Below, piece after piece: positions 43,924 through 53,665 of a stretch of DNA of 64,000 nt. Where the stretch lies: contig NZ_KI543236.1 in NCBI RefSeq assembly GCF_000496835.1, forward strand, positions 304,669 to 368,668, written 5' to 3'. Both the position numbers and the translations under genes were made by a program. The stretch is from Thalassobacillus devorans MSP14 (GTDB lineage Bacteria; Bacillota; Bacilli; Bacillales; Halobacillaceae). The notes under the pieces were generated by a model. It was not told where the DNA came from and searched no databases. It saw only the letters and a program-made list of their open reading frames with translations. The first letter of the stretch is position 1, and each line of letters opens with the position of its first letter.

Positions 43924-44868
43924 ATGGAACCTAAAAAAACAGAAGATTCCCTTTTTCGCCCCCTGTCTCCGGAAAAGAGGAATGTGGATTCGATCCAGCG
44001 GCCAAGTATGAATACCTGGACCGAAACCGCAATCAATATTTTAAAAAATAAGATGTCAATTCTGGGCCTGATTTTACTTTTAGGTATTGTGTTTTTTGCT
44101 ATTTTTGGTCCGCAAATGGTTCCTCATTCACCATCGGAGCAAAGTCTTCTTAAAACCAATCTCGAGCCATCCAGTGAACATTGGTTTGGGACCGATGATC
44201 TCGGCCGGGATGTCTGGTCCCGAACCTGGTATGGGGCAAGGGTGTCGCTGACCATTGGCCTGGTTGCGGCAGCGCTTGACATTATCCTTGGAGTGACCAT
44301 AGGTGGTATATCCGGATATATGGCCGGAAGAGGGAAGTTCGGGGACAGAGTCGATAGCATTCTGATGAGAATCGTAGAAATTCTTTACGGGATACCCTAT
44401 CTGCTGATCGTTATTCTCCTTATGGTGATTATGGAGCCGGGGGTAACGTCGATTATCATTGCTCTCTCTGTAACTGGATGGGTAGGAATGGCCAGAATCA
44501 TACGTGGCCAGGTCCTTCAGCTTAAGTCGCAGGAATACGTGCTGGCTGCAAGGAAGCTTGGTACGTCTCATGGAAAAATAATCTGGAGACACCTGATACC
44601 GAATACGGCAGGCATTATCATTGTCAACCTGACGTTTACGATTCCTCAAGCAATTTTCGCTGAATCCTTTTTAAGCTTTTTAGGTTTGGGTGTCCAGGCT
44701 CCTTTTGCAAGCTGGGGGACGATGGCGAATGACGCTTTAGGTGTTATTTTAAGCGGACAATGGTGGAGATTGTTTTTCCCAGGCTTCATGATTTCCCTGA
44801 CGATGTTTGCATTCAATGCTTTTGGTGACGGACTTCAAGATGCCCTCGATCCAAGGGCTAACAAGTAG
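43924..44868 (+). CDS. dppC: Peptide ABC transporter permease (DppC type)
   Basis: A permease of about 314 residues with the OppC_N segment (NILKNKMSILGLILLLGIVFF), the conserved HWFGTDDLGRDVWSRTWYGAR near residue 85, and the EAA loop YVLAARKLGTSHGKIIWRHLIPN near residue 205. ATG 43924 after GGAGGCGA is preferred over 43909. Partner of DppB. Confidence 0.92.
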   Translation: MEPKKTEDSLFRPLSPEKRNVDSIQRPSMNTWTETAINILKNKMSILGLILLLGIVFFAIFGPQMVPHSPSEQSLLKTNLEPSSEHWFGTDDLGRDVWSRTWYGARVSLTIGLVAAALDIILGVTIGGISGYMAGRGKFGDRVDSILMRIVEILYGIPYLLIVILLMVIMEPGVTSIIIALSVTGWVGMARIIRGQVLQLKSQEYVLAARKLGTSHGKIIWRHLIPNTAGIIIVNLTFTIPQAIFAESFLSFLGLGVQAPFASWGTMANDALGVILSGQWWRLFFPGFMISLTMFAFNAFGDGLQDALDPRANK

Positions 44869-44880
44869 GGAGGTGGAATT

Positions 44881-45900
44881 TTGACACACTTATTAGAAGT
44901 GAATAATCTGCAGGTCAATTTTAAGACATATGGTGGAGAAGTAAAAGCGGTAAGAGACGTTTCTTTTCATCTGGATAAGGGTGAAATCTTAGCAATTGTC
45001 GGAGAAAGTGGCAGTGGAAAAAGTGTGACGGTCCAAACTTTGATGGGACTGATTCCGACTCCTCCTGGGAAAATCAAAAACGGCGAAATCCTGTTTGAAG
45101 GACAAGACCTTTTGAAGCTTTCAAAAAAAGCGATGCGTCAGGTCAAGGGTTCTAAAATGAGTATGGTATTTCAGGATCCCATGACTTCCCTCAACCCTAC
45201 GATGAAAGTCGGAAAACAGATTGAGGAAAGTATACTGACCCATCAAAATGTGAGCAAATCAGAGGCAAAAGAAAAAGCAATTGAGATGATACGACTGGTT
45301 GGGATTAATAACCCACAGGAAAGACACGGGCAATATCCGCATGAATTTAGTGGCGGGATGAGGCAAAGAATCATGACAGCCATTGCTCTTGCCTGCCGTC
45401 CGGACATCCTGATTGCGGACGAACCGACGACTGCCCTTGATGTGACGATTCAAGCGCAGGTGCTGGATTTAATGAAAGATTTAAAAGATGACCTGGATAC
45501 TTCTATCCTTCTCATCACCCATGACCTGGGAGTAGTAGCGGAGACGGCCGAACGGGTAGCTGTGATGTACGGGGGAGTGATTGTGGAAACTGGAACAGTA
45601 GAAGAAATCTTTGAAAATCCCAGGCATCCATACACATGGGGACTTCTTGAATCGATTCCTGACGTAACAGGGGATGAGAAAAAACGTTTGCTTCCGATCG
45701 AAGGGTCGCCTCCGGATTTGTTTTCGCCTCCAAAGGGATGCCCTTTTGCACCCAGATGTAAATTTGCTATGGAGATATGTGCTGAAGAGATGCCCCCTCC
45801 GTTTGAAGCTGGAGACGGTCACGAAGCAAAATGCTGGCTGAATGATCCAAGGGCTCCCCAGGTTGAAGACCTTATTGCAGCAGGGAGGGAACCATCATGA
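44881..45900 (+). CDS. dppD: Peptide ABC transporter ATP-binding protein (DppD type)
   Basis: A 339-residue ATPase: Walker A GESGSGKSV near residue 40, signature FSGGMRQR near residue 157, Walker B LIADEPTTALD near residue 178, and a C-terminal oligopeptide-transporter extension with a cysteine-rich segment (GCPFAPRCKFAMEICAEEMP) that can bind an iron-sulfur cluster in homologues. TTG start after GGGAGGTGG. Its stop overlaps dppF. Confidence 0.93.
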   Translation: MTHLLEVNNLQVNFKTYGGEVKAVRDVSFHLDKGEILAIVGESGSGKSVTVQTLMGLIPTPPGKIKNGEILFEGQDLLKLSKKAMRQVKGSKMSMVFQDPMTSLNPTMKVGKQIEESILTHQNVSKSEAKEKAIEMIRLVGINNPQERHGQYPHEFSGGMRQRIMTAIALACRPDILIADEPTTALDVTIQAQVLDLMKDLKDDLDTSILLITHDLGVVAETAERVAVMYGGVIVETGTVEEIFENPRHPYTWGLLESIPDVTGDEKKRLLPIEGSPPDLFSPPKGCPFAPRCKFAMEICAEEMPPPFEAGDGHEAKCWLNDPRAPQVEDLIAAGREPS

Positions 45901-46853
45901 CCGAATCGATTATTAAAGTGGAAGACATGAAAAAGTACTTCCGATTAAATAAGCATCAGACGGTGAAGTCGGTCGATGACATCACCATCGAAATTAAAAG
46001 GGGAGAAACCTTCGGACTTGTCGGTGAGAGCGGAAGTGGAAAGTCTACGTTAGGCAAGACCATTGTAGGCCTTGAAGATCCGACAGGCGGAAAGGTTATC
46101 TATAACGGAGAAGACCTTGCAACAATTAGCAGTAAACAGCAGAAACGTGCAAACCGGGAAATTCAAATTATTTTTCAGGATCCACAAGCCTCATTGAATC
46201 CAAGAATGAGGGTAGGGGACATCATCGCAGAGGGAATCGATGCTCATCGCTTGGCTAAAGGAAAAAAGCGCCAGGATAGAGTCTATGAACTCTTGGAAAG
46301 GGTCGGGTTGAACCCCGATCACGCTAAACGCTATCCTCATGAATTTAGTGGTGGGCAGCGGCAAAGGATCGGGATTGCCAGGGCATTGGCGGTTGATCCT
46401 AAATTTATAGTAGCAGACGAGCCGATTTCTGCGCTTGATGTATCCATTCAGGCCCAGGTAATTAATTTGCTGGAGGATTTGAAGGAAGAAGAGGATTTGA
46501 CCTATCTGTTTATTGCTCACGATCTGGGAATGGTCAAGCATATCAGTGATCGCATCGGTGTCATGTATTTAGGGAAAATGATGGAGTTGGCGGACAGTAA
46601 TGACTTATTCAAAGATCCACTTCATCCCTATACACAGGCATTGCTATCCGCCATCCCAGTCACCGATCCATCTGCGAAAAAACGTGAAAGAATCGTTTTG
46701 GAAGGGGATCCGCCAAGTCCAGTCGATCCACCTAGTGGATGCCGGTTCAGGACGAGATGCCCCCATGTGATGAATATTTGTGCAGAAATAAAGCCCGAAT
46801 TCAGAGAGGTGAAAAGCAACCATTGGACAGCTTGTCACCTTTATAATAAATAA
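45897..46853 (+). CDS. dppF: Peptide ABC transporter ATP-binding protein (DppF type)
   Basis: A 318-residue ATPase: Walker A GESGSGKSTLG near residue 43, signature FSGGQRQRIGIARAL near residue 148, Walker B FIVADEPISALD, and the C-terminal extension GCRFRTRCPHVMNICAEIKP. The ATG overlaps the dppD stop (ATGA). It forms the ATPase heterodimer with DppD. Confidence 0.93.
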   Translation: MTESIIKVEDMKKYFRLNKHQTVKSVDDITIEIKRGETFGLVGESGSGKSTLGKTIVGLEDPTGGKVIYNGEDLATISSKQQKRANREIQIIFQDPQASLNPRMRVGDIIAEGIDAHRLAKGKKRQDRVYELLERVGLNPDHAKRYPHEFSGGQRQRIGIARALAVDPKFIVADEPISALDVSIQAQVINLLEDLKEEEDLTYLFIAHDLGMVKHISDRIGVMYLGKMMELADSNDLFKDPLHPYTQALLSAIPVTDPSAKKRERIVLEGDPPSPVDPPSGCRFRTRCPHVMNICAEIKPEFREVKSNHWTACHLYNK

Positions 46854-46873
46854 ACTTTTTAGGAGGAGTATAT

Positions 46874-48502
46874 ATGAAAAAATGGCTAAAGAGCCTGCTT
46901 TTTGCTCTGACATTGATTGTTGGGCTAGCAGGATGCAGTGAAGAGTCAAGCAATGATTCTTCATCCAGTGAGAAAGACAGCAGTGCTGAACAGGAAATCG
47001 TTGTTAATGCTATGAGTGAGCCGCCTGACCTCGATCCAGCAATGGCAACTGATACCACCTCCGGGTGGATCATCGATCATACATTTGAAGGTCTATATAC
47101 GAAGGATCAAGACGGGAAGCCTGTCCTGGGTGCAGCAAGTGATGTCCAGGTTTCTGACGATAAGAAAACCTATACTTTTACGATCCGTGAAGATGCAAAA
47201 TGGTCAGATGGAAGCCCTGTAACTGCCCAGGATTTTGAATATGCCTGGAAGCGTGTTTTGAATCCTGAAACAGGAAGTGCCTTCGCTTTTTATATGTACT
47301 ACATAAAAGGAGCAGAGGCTTACAACAAAGGGAAAGGATCCGTCGAAGATGTCGGTGTGACAGCCAAAGATGACAAAACACTAGAGGTAGAATTCCAAAG
47401 CCCGATCGGTTACGTCGATGAGCTGCTGACTATGTGGACGTTCTATCCTGTTAAAAAGGAACTGGTGAAAAGCAATGGCCAATGGGCGGCCAAACCGGAT
47501 ACATATGTATCGAATGGACCGTTCAAGCTCACGAAATGGAATCATGACAGTGAAGTTGTCATTAAGAGGAATGATAATTACTGGAATAAAGATGTGGTAA
47601 ACCTTAAAAAAGTAACTTATAAGATGGTCAATGATGCCACCACTTACTACCAGATGTTCAAGTCCGGGGAACTGGATTTGATCCAGACGCTGCCTACAGA
47701 TGTCATTGCCCAGGAAAAAGATTCTGAAGAATATAAAGTGACCCCGTATTTTGGAACGTACATGTACATGTTCAATGTAGAAAAAGAACCATTTACCAAT
47801 AAGAAAATCAGAAAAGCCTTCAACCTGGCTATAGATCGTGAATTAATCACGAAGAATGTAACCAAAGCCGGTGAGAAACCAGCCTATTCATTTGTGCCGC
47901 CAGGAGTGGAGACACCAGAGGGTGACTTCCAGAAAAACGCTGAAGACTACTATGTGAAGAAAGATGTGGAAAAAGCCAAGCAGCTCCTAAAAGAAGGAAT
48001 GAAAGAAGAAGGCTGGGAAACCCTTCCGGAAGTGACTTTGCTTTATAATACTTCAGAAAACCATAAGCGAGTGGCTGAAGTTGTCCAGGAGATGTATAAA
48101 CAGAATCTAGGTGTGGACATCAACCTTTCAAATCAGGAATGGAAGACTTACCTGGATACAACGAAACAGGGTAATTTCCAAATGGCTCGCATGGGCTGGA
48201 TCGGGATCTTCGTCGACCCTGTCGTAATTCTGGATTACTATTTGGGTAACAGCCCAAATAATCGGACCAACTGGATCAATGAAGAGTACGATAATTTAAT
48301 CAAGCAGGCGAAGGTGGAACAGGATCCGGCTAAACGCTATGAACTGCTTCACCAGGCAGAGTCCGTATTGATGGAAGATTTACCATTTACACCAATCTAC
48401 CATTATACAAACAATTATTTGACAGACCAAAGTTATGAAGGAATCGTCTACCCGGTAAACCGTTATCCTTACTTTAAGTGGGCGAAGAAAGTATCTGAAT
48501 AA
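46874..48502 (+). CDS. Peptide ABC transporter substrate-binding lipoprotein (DppE/OppA type)
   Basis: A 542-residue lipoprotein. Signal peptide MKKWLKSLLFALTLIVGLAG then the lipobox cysteine in LAGCS, a serine-rich linker, then an SBP_bac_5 domain (AMSEPPDLDPAMATDTTSGW, KWSDGSPVTAQDFEYAWKRVLNP in part, NKKIRKAFNLAIDRELI). It lies 20 bases after dppF with AGGAGGAG. In Dpp systems the binding protein (DppE) follows the ATPases, as here. Terminator at 48512. Confidence 0.93.
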   Translation: MKKWLKSLLFALTLIVGLAGCSEESSNDSSSSEKDSSAEQEIVVNAMSEPPDLDPAMATDTTSGWIIDHTFEGLYTKDQDGKPVLGAASDVQVSDDKKTYTFTIREDAKWSDGSPVTAQDFEYAWKRVLNPETGSAFAFYMYYIKGAEAYNKGKGSVEDVGVTAKDDKTLEVEFQSPIGYVDELLTMWTFYPVKKELVKSNGQWAAKPDTYVSNGPFKLTKWNHDSEVVIKRNDNYWNKDVVNLKKVTYKMVNDATTYYQMFKSGELDLIQTLPTDVIAQEKDSEEYKVTPYFGTYMYMFNVEKEPFTNKKIRKAFNLAIDRELITKNVTKAGEKPAYSFVPPGVETPEGDFQKNAEDYYVKKDVEKAKQLLKEGMKEEGWETLPEVTLLYNTSENHKRVAEVVQEMYKQNLGVDINLSNQEWKTYLDTTKQGNFQMARMGWIGIFVDPVVILDYYLGNSPNNRTNWINEEYDNLIKQAKVEQDPAKRYELLHQAESVLMEDLPFTPIYHYTNNYLTDQSYEGIVYPVNRYPYFKWAKKVSE

Positions 48503-48511
48503 TGGACCGAA

Positions 48512-48545
48512 AAGAAACGGGGCCAAAAAGGTCCCGTTTTCTTTA
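48512..48545 (+). terminator. Intrinsic terminator after the dpp operon
   Basis: GAAACGGG (48514-48521) pairs with CCCGTTTTC (48533-48541), followed by a T-rich tract. Confidence 0.8.
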
Positions 48546-48583
48546 TAATAGAGTGAGAGTCTTACCAAGAGGAGGGGAAGGAC

Positions 48584-48949
48584 GTGTGGAAGTTCTATTT
48601 ATTTATTATAGTGGCCGGTGTCTGGGCGGGAGTGGGCAGATTAGGATCCCTGTCCCTTTTGGAATGGTCGGATCTCTCCTTTATGACAGGCATCATTTGT
48701 ATCCTTATAACAGCTGTCTTCTTCATTTTAAAAAGCGGTTTTCTTACATCGTTTTTTTCAGGGTTCAAGCTTGTATCAGAAAAAATGATTCGTAAATCAA
48801 GGGCCATGGAAAGAACCGATAGGATGACAGAACAAGAGATAAAAGAGTTTAAGAATACAGCTTTCATGGTCATTAGCCAGGTGTCAATGATTATAGGGAT
48901 AGCATCGCTCACGATGACTGTCTTTGGTTTATTTTTGTACTATAGTTGA
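48584..48949 (+). CDS. DUF3899-type small membrane protein
   Basis: A 121-residue protein with two N-terminal membrane helices, a basic linker (KMIRKSRAMERTDRMTEQEI) and a C-terminal helix (SMIIGIASLTMTVFGLFLYY). The layout and sequence style recall DUF3899 proteins, which in bacilli often follow peptide-binding-protein genes, as here. GTG 48584 lies after GAGGAGGGGAAGG. Function unknown; an overlapping ORF at 48502-48795 in another frame is a shadow. Confidence 0.7.
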   Translation: MWKFYLFIIVAGVWAGVGRLGSLSLLEWSDLSFMTGIICILITAVFFILKSGFLTSFFSGFKLVSEKMIRKSRAMERTDRMTEQEIKEFKNTAFMVISQVSMIIGIASLTMTVFGLFLYYS

Positions 48950-49047
48950 CGTGATTTAAGGAAAGTGCAGGGCGTCTTAATGGCTGAATTACTAGTACGA
49001 AAAACAACTTTAATTAATTGCTGAAAAATTTATCTCATAGAAACAAT

Positions 49048-49086
49048 CGCAATGTGTTTGGTTTACCAACGCATTGCGTTTTTTTA
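49048..49086 (+). terminator. Intrinsic terminator
   Basis: CGCAATG (49048-49054) pairs with CATTGCG (49072-49078), followed by TTTTTTT, downstream of the DUF3899 gene. Confidence 0.8.
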
Positions 49087-49202
49087 TTTGTTAAACATAA
49101 TCTAAATCAATAATATAATGATATATAAAGATAAGAATTTATTGTAAAACGATAAACTATGTGGTAAATTCTAACTGACAATAAATAAGTGAGGTGCTGT
49201 TT

Positions 49203-49682
49203 ATGAAAAGGGAAACACTGTTTTTGAAGATTGCTGTGTTTCTTATGGGAATTCCGGTTCTTGCTTTGTGTATATTCGTCGTACCTGTTATCGCTCGTGG
49301 TTTCTCTGAGGTAATTCCAGGGATGGATTATATTCCATACCTTGTGATTATTGGTTTATATGCGACCGCGCTGGCGTATTTTTTAGCGCTGTATCAGGCA
49401 TATCGGCTGCTGAGTTATATTGACAGAAATGAAGCTTTTTCGGGTTTATCGGTAAAAGCGTTGAAGAATATCAAATATTGTGCCATTGCAATCAGCAGCG
49501 TTTACGTATTTTTGATGCCGATCATTTATCTTTTCGCGGAGTACGATGACGCGCCAGGTGTGATCGTAGTTGGAATGATCATTATTTTAGGTGCCCTGGT
49601 CATTGCGGTGTTTGCTGCTGTTCTTCAGAAGCTGCTACGAACTGCCATTGATATAAAATCAGAAAATGAATTAACGGTCTGA
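49203..49682 (+). CDS. DUF2975 membrane protein
   Basis: A protein of about 159 residues with four membrane helices and the family segment YQAYRLLSYIDRNEAFSGLS (residues ~60-80) between helices 2 and 3, typical of DUF2975. ATG 49203 lies after GTGAGG; GTG 49194 is part of that site. It is followed one base later by a small XRE regulator, a pairing seen widely in Firmicutes. The biochemical role is unknown. Confidence 0.85.
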   Translation: MKRETLFLKIAVFLMGIPVLALCIFVVPVIARGFSEVIPGMDYIPYLVIIGLYATALAYFLALYQAYRLLSYIDRNEAFSGLSVKALKNIKYCAIAISSVYVFLMPIIYLFAEYDDAPGVIVVGMIIILGALVIAVFAAVLQKLLRTAIDIKSENELTV

Positions 49683-49692
49683 GGTGATGAAC

Positions 49693-49914
49693 ATGGCGAT
49701 TATAATCAATATTGATGTCATGCTGGCAAAAAGGAAAATGAGTGTGACTGAACTATCGGAGCGGGTCGGCATAACGATGGCTAATCTTTCGATTTTAAAA
49801 AATGGGAAGGCGAAGGCGATTCGTGTCTCAACGCTGGAGGCGATTTGTAAGGCATTGGATTGCCAGCCGGGGGATATTCTGGAATATCAGCCGGATGAGG
49901 ATAGTGATGAATAA
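49693..49914 (+). CDS. Small XRE/Cro-type helix-turn-helix protein (YozG-like)
   Basis: A 73-residue single-domain DNA-binding protein: INIDVMLAKRKMSVTELSERVGITMANLSILKNGK forms the helix-turn-helix (recognition helix MANLSILKNGK), and VSTLEAICKALDCQPGDILEY is the C-terminal family signature. ATG 49693 after GAGGTGATG is preferred over 49684. It most likely regulates the DUF2975 operon. Confidence 0.9.
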   Translation: MAIIINIDVMLAKRKMSVTELSERVGITMANLSILKNGKAKAIRVSTLEAICKALDCQPGDILEYQPDEDSDE

Positions 49915-50731
49915 TTCCCTTCAGGATTTCTATATAGACAAATCCATTGGCGGCAAACTTAGGCGAGCGATTTTACAACTCTTGCACTTTGGCTGGGAGC
50001 AAGCATTATCCTGTCTGTTCCCGGTAGTCATTTTTGCTTCTTTGGCAATTACACAATTCATTCCTCTTCCGTTTTTCCCACGGTATGATTGGCTCCTCCT
50101 CATCTTTCTTTTAATGCAAGTCTGGATGGTGCGTTCTGGACTGGAAACGAGGGATGAGGTGAAAGTCATCACATTGTTTCATCTGATCGGAATCGCGCTT
50201 GAGATTTTTAAGGTGCATATGGGTTCCTGGTCTTACCCGGAAGATGCGTATTCCAAAATTTTTGGCGTGCCGTTGTATAGTGGATTCATGTATGCAAGTG
50301 TGGCGAGTTATCTTTGCCAGGCGTGGCGGAGGCTGAAAGTGGAACTGGTCCAGTGGCCGCCATTTTGGATCGTAGTTTCTCTGGCAGCTGCGATTTACTT
50401 GAACTTTTTCACACATCATTACTGGATCGATGTACGTTGGGGCTTATCAGCACTTGTAATCATAGTCTTCTGGCGGTCCTGGGTGACCTATGAGGTGAAT
50501 GGGAATCGTTATCGCATGCCGCTCGCACTATCTTTTGTGCTGATCGGATTTTTTATATGGATCGCTGAAAATATCGCAACATTCTTCGGAGCTTGGCAGT
50601 ACCCGAATCAAACAGACGCTTGGAGTCTCGTACATGTAGGTAAGGTAAGTTCCTGGCTGTTATTGGTGATTGTCAGCTTTCTGATCGTGTCGACGTTAAA
50701 GCGAATGAAAGGTAAAATATATCAGGAATAG
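49907..50731 (+). CDS. DUF817 membrane protein
   Basis: A protein of about 274 residues with eight predicted helices. Conserved-looking polar motifs lie in HLIGIALEIFKVHMGSWSYPE near residue 88 and HHYWIDVRWGL near residue 170, plus ENIATFFGAWQYPNQ near 227; the family DUF817 has this layout. The longer frame from 49802 overlaps the XRE gene out of frame and is not coding; ATG 49907 overlaps the XRE stop. Function unknown. Confidence 0.82.
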   Translation: MNNSLQDFYIDKSIGGKLRRAILQLLHFGWEQALSCLFPVVIFASLAITQFIPLPFFPRYDWLLLIFLLMQVWMVRSGLETRDEVKVITLFHLIGIALEIFKVHMGSWSYPEDAYSKIFGVPLYSGFMYASVASYLCQAWRRLKVELVQWPPFWIVVSLAAAIYLNFFTHHYWIDVRWGLSALVIIVFWRSWVTYEVNGNRYRMPLALSFVLIGFFIWIAENIATFFGAWQYPNQTDAWSLVHVGKVSSWLLLVIVSFLIVSTLKRMKGKIYQE

Positions 50732-50789
50732 CAGCATGTAAGATTTTGACGAAAAACCAATGTATGCATCGATGTGTACGTTTCATAAC

Positions 50790-50826
50790 AAGGACAGTTT
50801 GAAAATCCAAGCTGTCCTTTTTGATT
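50790..50826 (+). terminator. Intrinsic terminator after DUF817
   Basis: AAGGACAG (50790-50797) pairs with CTGTCCTT (50812-50819), followed by TTTTT. Confidence 0.8.
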
Positions 50827-50988
50827 AGCTATTGTGCGACTCAGTGCCAGTACCTATGTTCTTTCCTCTGGCAGAAGAAACTTCCTTTCTTATTAATTTA
50901 CCGTTGACTTCAACACGAATGACCCATATACTTTTATGTAAGAACTGTTAACTGTTAACTTTTCAGAATATTCACAAGGAGAAACCGT

Positions 50989-51657
50989 ATGAAGATTGAA
51001 AAGCAGAATATTAGTAATCGAGTGCTCGAGTACTTACGTAAACAGATTATTCTTGGCCAGTACCAGGAAGGGGATTATTTGGTGGAAGCGGCTTTATCTA
51101 AGGAACTGGGGGTAAGCCGCGGTCCGGTCAGGGAAGCGATCGCCAAGTTGGAGGCAGAGAATTTGGTGGAAAAGCATTCCAACGGCAGGACGGTTGTGAA
51201 GCGGTTTGACATCGTAGATATCCAAAACCTTTATGATAGCCGCATTCTGTTAGAAACACATGCCCTCACACAGATTGATCCGGAAGTATTAAAAAAGAAT
51301 AAGGATGTATTCTACCTTTTCGTAGGGCAGATGAACAAATCGTATCAACAGAAACAAAGAGACATTGAATCAGATTTGGCGTTTCACAGTTACCTGGTTA
51401 AATTGACCGATAACAATACGCTGATTCAGCTATGGACATCACTAAAGGAAGTTTTTCGCACATTGATTGATATCACCAGTGAGGTGACAGAGTCCAAACA
51501 GCAGGAAATCATCGATCAGCATGTAAGAATTGTCGAGGCTTTAATTGCCGGGGATTTGGAAGAAGGTCAGAAACTGTTAAAGGAACATTTGCAAGATGCT
51601 TGTCATTATTGCTGTGAAGGTAAGAAATTAAATATGGGGAGAGATGAATATGTCTAA
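50989..51657 (+). CDS. GntR-family regulator, FCD subfamily
   Basis: A 222-residue regulator. Residues 10-70 form the GntR winged helix ([31 protein letters not shown] in part: [19 protein letters not shown]). Residues 80-215 are an all-helical FCD domain with the usual metal/ligand histidines ([35 protein letters not shown]). It directly precedes acetaldehyde dehydrogenase and aldolase genes and overlaps the former's longer start, so it likely controls the lower meta-cleavage pathway in response to an organic acid. Confidence 0.9.
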   Translation: MKIEKQNISNRVLEYLRKQIILGQYQEGDYLVEAALSKELGVSRGPVREAIAKLEAENLVEKHSNGRTVVKRFDIVDIQNLYDSRILLETHALTQIDPEVLKKNKDVFYLFVGQMNKSYQQKQRDIESDLAFHSYLVKLTDNNTLIQLWTSLKEVFRTLIDITSEVTESKQQEIIDQHVRIVEALIAGDLEEGQKLLKEHLQDACHYCCEGKKLNMGRDEYV

Positions 51658-52552
51658 TCAAAAAGTAAAATGTGCCATCATCGGCTCAGGTAACATCGGC
51701 ACCGATTTAATGTACAAACTGCTCCGGAGCGATAAGCTGGAACTCACTGCAATGATCGGGATCGATCGTAATTCGAAGGGGTTGGCGCTGGCGAAGGAGC
51801 ATGGTGTGAAGCCGATTTATAACGGGATTGACGGGCTGACAGAGGAACCGGAATTAGCAGAAATAGTCTATGAAGCTACTTCAGCAAAAGCGCATGCGCA
51901 TAATGCGCCGATTTTAAAAGACTTGGGAATGAAAGCGGTTGATTTAACACCGGCAGCTGTAGGTCCTTTTTTGGTGCCATCGGTAAATTTGAAGGAAGAA
52001 GAGATTGCAGAGCTGGATAATGTCAACATGGTAACATGCGGCGGGCAGGCAACCATCCCTATGGTGAAAGCGATTTCTGATGTGGTGAAAGTGGATTACG
52101 CGGAAATTGTCGCATCGATTGCCAGTAAAAGTGCCGGTCCGGGAACGCGACAAAACATCGATGAATTTACGGTGACGACTGCAAAAGCCTTGCGTGAAGT
52201 CGGAGGGGCTGATGAGTCGAAGGCAATCATTACCTTGAATCCGGCCGAACCGCCAATCCTGATGAGAAACACAATCCATGTACAGACAGCAGAATCTGCA
52301 GATGCATACCAGGAAGATATATTGGCTTCCCTGGATTCCATGTTGCAAACGGTGCAGGGCTATGTAAAAGGGTACCGTTTCAAAGCGGATCCGGTGATCA
52401 AAGGGAACGTGGTGACGGTTTCGGTAGAGGTGGAAGGTAACGGAGATTTTCTGCCTAAGTATGCGGGGAACCTTGATATCATTACTTCAGCAGCTGTTAA
52501 AACGGGAGAAGTTATGGCTGGGCATATGACAAAGGAGGAAGCGGCACAATGA
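51650..52552 (+). CDS. mhpF: Acylating acetaldehyde dehydrogenase (BphJ/MhpF/HsaG type)
   Basis: A protein of about 300 residues. NAD-binding [20 protein letters not shown] at the N terminus; catalytic cysteine in [17 protein letters not shown] near residue 128; [19 protein letters not shown] near residue 160 as in all MhpF/DmpF proteins. It converts acetaldehyde (or propanal) plus CoA to the acyl-CoA, channelled from the aldolase. ATG 51650 is preferred (GGGGAGAG seven bases upstream); ATG 51644 is possible. It overlaps the aldolase gene by four bases. Confidence 0.95.
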   Translation: MSNQKVKCAIIGSGNIGTDLMYKLLRSDKLELTAMIGIDRNSKGLALAKEHGVKPIYNGIDGLTEEPELAEIVYEATSAKAHAHNAPILKDLGMKAVDLTPAAVGPFLVPSVNLKEEEIAELDNVNMVTCGGQATIPMVKAISDVVKVDYAEIVASIASKSAGPGTRQNIDEFTVTTAKALREVGGADESKAIITLNPAEPPILMRNTIHVQTAESADAYQEDILASLDSMLQTVQGYVKGYRFKADPVIKGNVVTVSVEVEGNGDFLPKYAGNLDIITSAAVKTGEVMAGHMTKEEAAQ

Positions 52553-53568
52553 GCAATGATAGAAAAGTAGTTTTTAATGACGTAACCTTAAGAGATGGGA
52601 TGCATGCGATCTCCCATCAATATACAACAGAACAAATTGCGGAACTGACGCAGCTGATTGATGAATCTGGTGTCGATATCATTGAGGCCACTCATGGAGA
52701 TGGTTTAGGCGGAAGCTCGATCCAGTATGGTTTTTCCAAAGAATCTGAGGAAGAGATTATCACCACAGCAGTGAAAAATGCTAAGAACGCAAAGGTAGGT
52801 GTACTGCTTCTTCCCGGAATCGGGACCATCGAACATTTGGAGCAAGCAAGAGAATGGGGAGCATCAGTAGTGCGGGTTGCCACGCATTGCAGTGAAGCGG
52901 ATGTTTCTGAACAGCATATTAAAAAGGCAGTAGAATTAGGGATGGATACAGTAGGTTTCCTGATGATGTCCCACCGGTCAACCCCTGAGGACTTATTGGA
53001 AGAAGCTAAAAAGATGGAATCGTATGGGGCAGGCACCATTTATGTAGTAGATTCTGCCGGTGCTTTAACAATGGATGATACCCGGAGAAGGATTGCACTC
53101 TTTAAAGAGAACCTGAGCACGGACATCGGGTTCCACGGTCATAATAACCTGTCACTCGGCGTTGCCAATTCTATCGTTGCGCTTGAAGAAGGTGCGCACC
53201 GGATTGACACGAGCCTGGCTGGTATGGGCGCAGGAGCAGGGAATACGGCTACCGAACAGCTGGTAGCTGTCATGAACAAAATGGAGATCCCTCATTCGGT
53301 AGATTTATATAAAGCAATGGATGCGGCAGAAAACGTCATGAAACCGATGATGAATCGTCCGGTTCAAATCGATCGCCTGAGTCTGACACTGGGATACACC
53401 GGAGTTTACTCCAGCTTCCTATTATTCGCAGAGCGGGCCGGGAAGGAGTATGGCGTAGATCCACGTGACATTTTGACGAAAATCAGTGAGATGGGCGCTG
53501 TCGGTGGTCAGGAAGACTGGATTATCGGGGTCGCCCAGGACCTGGCAAAAGAAAAAGCGCACGTGTAA
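52549..53568 (+). CDS. mhpE: 4-hydroxy-2-oxovalerate aldolase (BphI/MhpE/HsaF type)
   Basis: A 339-residue class II pyruvate aldolase. [17 protein letters not shown] (catalytic arginine and metal aspartate, near residue 15), [17 protein letters not shown] near residue 45, and [16 protein letters not shown] (metal histidines, near residue 195) are the family hallmarks. It splits 4-hydroxy-2-oxo acids into pyruvate and an aldehyde, passed to the coupled dehydrogenase. It is the last gene of the + strand lower-pathway operon. Confidence 0.95.
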   Translation: MSNDRKVVFNDVTLRDGMHAISHQYTTEQIAELTQLIDESGVDIIEATHGDGLGGSSIQYGFSKESEEEIITTAVKNAKNAKVGVLLLPGIGTIEHLEQAREWGASVVRVATHCSEADVSEQHIKKAVELGMDTVGFLMMSHRSTPEDLLEEAKKMESYGAGTIYVVDSAGALTMDDTRRRIALFKENLSTDIGFHGHNNLSLGVANSIVALEEGAHRIDTSLAGMGAGAGNTATEQLVAVMNKMEIPHSVDLYKAMDAAENVMKPMMNRPVQIDRLSLTLGYTGVYSSFLLFAERAGKEYGVDPRDILTKISEMGAVGGQEDWIIGVAQDLAKEKAHV

Positions 53569-53576
53569 TAGAGTTT

Positions 53577-53610
53577 CCAGGCGTGGTCAATTACCGCGCC
53601 TGGACTTTTT
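53577..53610 (+). terminator. Terminator of the aldolase operon
   Basis: TCCAGGCG (53577-53584) pairs with CGCCTGGA (53597-53604), followed by CTTTTT. Confidence 0.85.
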
Positions 53611-53620
53611 AATAGAACTA

Positions 53621-53652
53621 TAAAAAAAGACAGCCTGGAAGTTCAGGCTGTC
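53621..53652 (-). terminator. Terminator of the hydrolase operon on the minus strand
   Basis: GACAGCCTG (53629-53637) and CAGGCTGTC (53644-53652) form a perfect stem; on the minus strand TTTTTTT follows. It is placed right after the hydrolase stop. Confidence 0.85.
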
Positions 53653-53665
53653 CTTTGGCATCTAA

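Noticed and set aside
48502..48795. 97-codon ORF overlapping the DUF3899 gene
   Set aside because: It begins inside a terminator, has no ribosome binding site, and the other frame has clear membrane-protein character.
49802..49906. Extension of the DUF817 frame over the XRE gene
   Set aside because: The extension is arginine-rich and out of frame with a well-supported XRE protein; ATG 49907 gives a normal start.
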